This document shows, in pieces, positions 32,618 through 34,606 of a stretch of 34,606 bases of DNA. The notes beneath the pieces are model-generated. The model had not been told where the DNA came from. It did not search any database and worked only from the letters and a program-made list of their open reading frames with translations. The stretch is from an uncultured SAR86 cluster bacterium (lineage in GTDB: Bacteria > Pseudomonadota > Gammaproteobacteria > Magnimaribacterales > D2472), in NCBI GenBank assembly GCA_902596165.1, contig CACJSU010000005.1, positions 1 to 34,606 of the forward strand. Direction: 5' to 3'. Each line of letters opens with the position of its first letter. Within the stretch, counting starts at the first letter, position 1. Both the position numbers and the translations under genes were made by a program.

Positions 32618-32643
32618 GGTAATAGACTGATTTTTATATTACC
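32618..32643. promoter_or_regulatory. Candidate operator: inverted repeat GGTAAT-N14-ATTACC (site 2)
   Basis: Arms GGTAAT at 32618-32623 and ATTACC at 32638-32643 with a 14-base spacer, the same arms and spacing as at 30762-30787; the spacer sequences differ. On the minus strand a TATAAA (32633-32638) inside the site could be the -10 box of the nitronate monooxygenase gene, with a short leader that keeps its AGGA site. Binding here would block that promoter and could also affect the luciferase-like gene 67 bases to the right. Confidence 0.65.
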
Positions 32644-32709
32644 ACTCGGGATACACAAAATGGAATACATCCATCATAATCATTCATGATTAAGTAAAAA
32701 TAATTCAAT

Positions 32710-33726
32710 ATGAAAAAAATTAAAGTCGACTGCTCGATGATTACACGAGATCCAGCTGAGGCTTCAAAAGTTAGCAAAAACCTTGAGGATCTTGGATACG
32801 ATGGAGCATACACATTTGAGGGGCCGCATGAGCCATTCCTTCCTCTTGCAGCAGCCGCTCTGGCAACAGAAAAATTAGAACTTTCAACTTCAATTGCTGT
32901 AGCATTTTCTAGAAATCCCATGACATTGGCTAATATAGGATACGATCTGCAATTGATGTCCAAAGGGAGGTTTACTCTTGGTTTGGGCTCTCAAATAAAA
33001 CCTCATATTGAGAAGAGATACTCCATGCCCTGGTCCTCACCTGCAAAACGTATGAAAGAAATGGTTGGTGCCATCAAGGCCATATGGAGATGCTGGCACG
33101 AAGGGAAAGATTTAGATTTTAGAGGAGAATTTTATAAGCATACATTGATGACTCCTTTTTTTAATCCAGGAGAAAACCCATTTGGTCTTCCAAAAATATA
33201 TGTTGCAGGCGTAGGCCCACTGATGACTCAAGCTGCAGCTGAATCTGGCGATGGGTTTATTGTGCATCCTTTTCATACAACCAAGTTTCTTGAAAATATT
33301 ACTTTGCCATCCGTGAAAAAAGGTCTTGAATTGTCAGAAACTCAAGAATTCGATTTCTCTGTGGGTGTTATGGTTGCAACGGGAACAACCGATGAAGAAA
33401 TTACTAAAGCAAGGGATGCTTGCAAGGCACAAATTGGATTTTATGGTTCTACTCCTGCCTATAAAATAGTTTTAGAGCAACATGGCTGGGAAAGTATTCA
33501 GCCAGAGCTTAATAGCCTGACTAAAAAAGGATTATGGCAAGATATTCCAAATCTAATTTCAGATGAAATCTTAGAAAACATCGCCGTGACTGGAACCCCA
33601 GATGAAGTTTCAAACATCATTTTTGATCGATATGGTTCTATTGCTTCAAGAATAGCCCCTTCAATCTTCTCAGGGGATCCTCAGGCAACCAAAGCATTAA
33701 TTACCTCACTAAAAGAAAAATTATGA
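32710..33726 (+). CDS. Luciferase-like (LLM) flavin-dependent oxidoreductase
   Basis: A 338-residue TIM-barrel protein resembling the subgroup annotated as F420-dependent (TIGR03617-like). Motifs: IKVDCSMITRDPAEA at the start, LGYDGAYTFEGPHEPFLPLAAAA near residue 30, STSIAVAFSRNPMTLANIGYDLQLMSKGRFTLGLGSQIKPHIEKR at 58-102, and LPKIYVAGVGPLMTQAAAESGDGF near 160. Cofactor may be FMN or F420; no F420 synthesis gene is visible here. It belongs to a different subgroup from the LLM gene at 10681. No clear Shine-Dalgarno is seen. The stop overlaps the nagZ start (ATGA). The shared operator-like repeat upstream links it to the carboxylase operon. Confidence 0.88.
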   Translation: MKKIKVDCSMITRDPAEASKVSKNLEDLGYDGAYTFEGPHEPFLPLAAAALATEKLELSTSIAVAFSRNPMTLANIGYDLQLMSKGRFTLGLGSQIKPHIEKRYSMPWSSPAKRMKEMVGAIKAIWRCWHEGKDLDFRGEFYKHTLMTPFFNPGENPFGLPKIYVAGVGPLMTQAAAESGDGFIVHPFHTTKFLENITLPSVKKGLELSETQEFDFSVGVMVATGTTDEEITKARDACKAQIGFYGSTPAYKIVLEQHGWESIQPELNSLTKKGLWQDIPNLISDEILENIAVTGTPDEVSNIIFDRYGSIASRIAPSIFSGDPQATKALITSLKEKL

Positions 33727-34606
33727 GCAAATCTTTTCTTGGGAGGCTAATGCTCGATCTGGATGGAACCTCGCTTACTCGAGAAGAAAATAAATTACTG
33801 CTTAATCCACATGTAGGGGGCGTGATTTTATTTGCAAGAAATATCTCTTCAAGAGATCAAGTTCAAGAGTTATGTGGAGCAATAAGAAAGATCAATCCCA
33901 AGCTGCTTATTGCAGTAGATCAAGAGGGGGGAAGGGTTCAGCGTTTAAAAGAAGGCTATACAATTTTACCGACTATGCAAAAACTAGCTGCATTTTTAAA
34001 TTCAGATAGTGATAAAAACCTTCCTTTTGCAACCGATTTAGGTTGGCTAATGGCCTCAGAGGTGATTGCATCAGGACTAGATATTAGTTTTGCACCTGTG
34101 TTAGATCTAGATGATTCTAGAAGCTCTATTATTGGTGATAGATCAATAGGTGATAATCCAGACAAGGTTATTGCTATTGCAAGCGCCTTTATTCAAGGTA
34201 TGAATCAAGCTGGAATGCAGGCTACTGGTAAGCATTTTCCAGGACATGGCGGTATCTTTGCTGATAGCCATCTAACTTTTTCTCAAGATACTAGATCTTT
34301 ATCAGAACTAGAGAGTCATGACTTGCGTCCCTTTGATGCTTTAAAGCTTCAACTTGGTGGGATAATGACGGCTCACATATCTTTTTCAAGTATTGATAAA
34401 GAAATAGCAACCTTTTCAAAATTTTGGCTGCAAGATGTTTTAAGAAATAAAATGGAATTTACTGGAACAATCTTTAGTGATGACCTCTCAATGAAGGGCT
34501 CAGATTATGTGGGAGGCATTGAAGCCAAAGTGGGTAAAGCATTAGAGAGCGGTTGTAATATGGTATTGGTTTGCAATGATAGACCTGCAGCTTTAGATGC
34601 AATCAA
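33723..34606 (+). CDS. nagZ: Beta-N-acetylhexosaminidase, partial at window end
   Basis: NagZ (glycoside hydrolase family 3) removes GlcNAc from anhydromuropeptides in cell-wall recycling in the cytoplasm. About 294 of ~340 residues are in the window, with no stop before the end. Motifs: MLDLDGTSLTREE at the start, HVGGVILFARNI near residue 30, LIAVDQEGGRVQRLK near 62, the catalytic GKHFPGHGGIFADSHL with the acid/base His and Asp near 175, GGIMTAHISF near 217, and the nucleophile Asp in IFSDDLSMKG near 253. The ATG at 33723 overlaps the stop of the LLM gene by four bases, so nagZ is translationally coupled to an unrelated oxidoreductase gene. Confidence 0.96.
   Translation, partial: MSKSFLGRLMLDLDGTSLTREENKLLLNPHVGGVILFARNISSRDQVQELCGAIRKINPKLLIAVDQEGGRVQRLKEGYTILPTMQKLAAFLNSDSDKNLPFATDLGWLMASEVIASGLDISFAPVLDLDDSRSSIIGDRSIGDNPDKVIAIASAFIQGMNQAGMQATGKHFPGHGGIFADSHLTFSQDTRSLSELESHDLRPFDALKLQLGGIMTAHISFSSIDKEIATFSKFWLQDVLRNKMEFTGTIFSDDLSMKGSDYVGGIEAKVGKALESGCNMVLVCNDRPAALDAI

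Noticed and set aside
1-34606. CRISPR arrays, tRNA genes, insertion sequences, phage genes
   Set aside because: No regularly spaced repeats, cloverleaf-like segments, transposase or phage motifs were seen on either strand.

Overview
The window is 34.6 kb of AT-rich, very compact DNA with gammaproteobacterial gene order (dnaE-accA-tilS, holD-rimI, an ast arginine-succinyl operon). Neighbouring genes often overlap by ATGA or TAATG. Convergent genes abut or overlap by a few bases, and no intergenic gap exceeds about 110 bp. Together with the gene content (acyl-CoA dehydrogenases, crotonases, biotin-dependent acyl-CoA carboxylase, luciferase-like oxidoreductases, GST and DsbA/HCCA-isomerase-like proteins) this suggests a streamlined marine heterotrophic gammaproteobacterium, perhaps SAR86-like. 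The taxon is an inference, not proven here.

Layout. 1-5115 (+): 3' part of dnaE, then accA, a short tilS and a PaaG-like crotonase. 5108-6781 (-): leuA. 6792-7667 (+): a holD-like gene and rimI. 7669-8148 (-): glutathione peroxidase. 8206-11550 (+): three overlapping genes, namely an unusual ElaA acetyltransferase/transmembrane/foldase-like fusion, a HupE/UreJ-like membrane protein and a luciferase-like oxidoreductase. 11608-15348 (+): astA (frameshifted in a run of nine T), astD, astB. 15414-18107 (+): a GINT1-like beta-propeller protein, a nitroreductase, tadA. 18111-21041 (-): xthA and a C-terminal processing protease. 21067-21681 (+): a DsbA/HCCA-isomerase-like protein. 21678-30740 (-): a seven-gene operon of carboxyltransferase, biotin carboxylase, TetR regulator, AtuA-like protein, crotonase and two acyl-CoA dehydrogenases. 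30840-34606: GST (+), nitronate monooxygenase (-), a second luciferase-like oxidoreductase (+) and nagZ (+, cut by the window end).

The most interesting part is the right third. The seven-gene operon looks like a pathway for a bulky or beta-methyl-branched acyl-CoA. It resembles the acyclic-terpene (atu) and leucine (liu) systems, but has a probable two-subunit acyl-CoA dehydrogenase in which only one subunit keeps a possible catalytic base. The divergent promoter in front of it carries a 26-bp inverted repeat (GGTAAT, 14 bases, ATTACC). The same repeat with identical spacing recurs in the divergent promoter between the nitronate monooxygenase and the luciferase-like gene. The operon, GST, nitronate monooxygenase and luciferase-like/nagZ genes may therefore be one regulon under the operon's own TetR protein.

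Other notable points are the reading-frame break in astA, the ElaA-foldase fusion, two promoters placed exactly for leaderless transcripts, and an orphan beta-propeller gene of possible surface-glycan function. I found no tRNA, rRNA, CRISPR array, insertion sequence or convincing rho-independent terminator.
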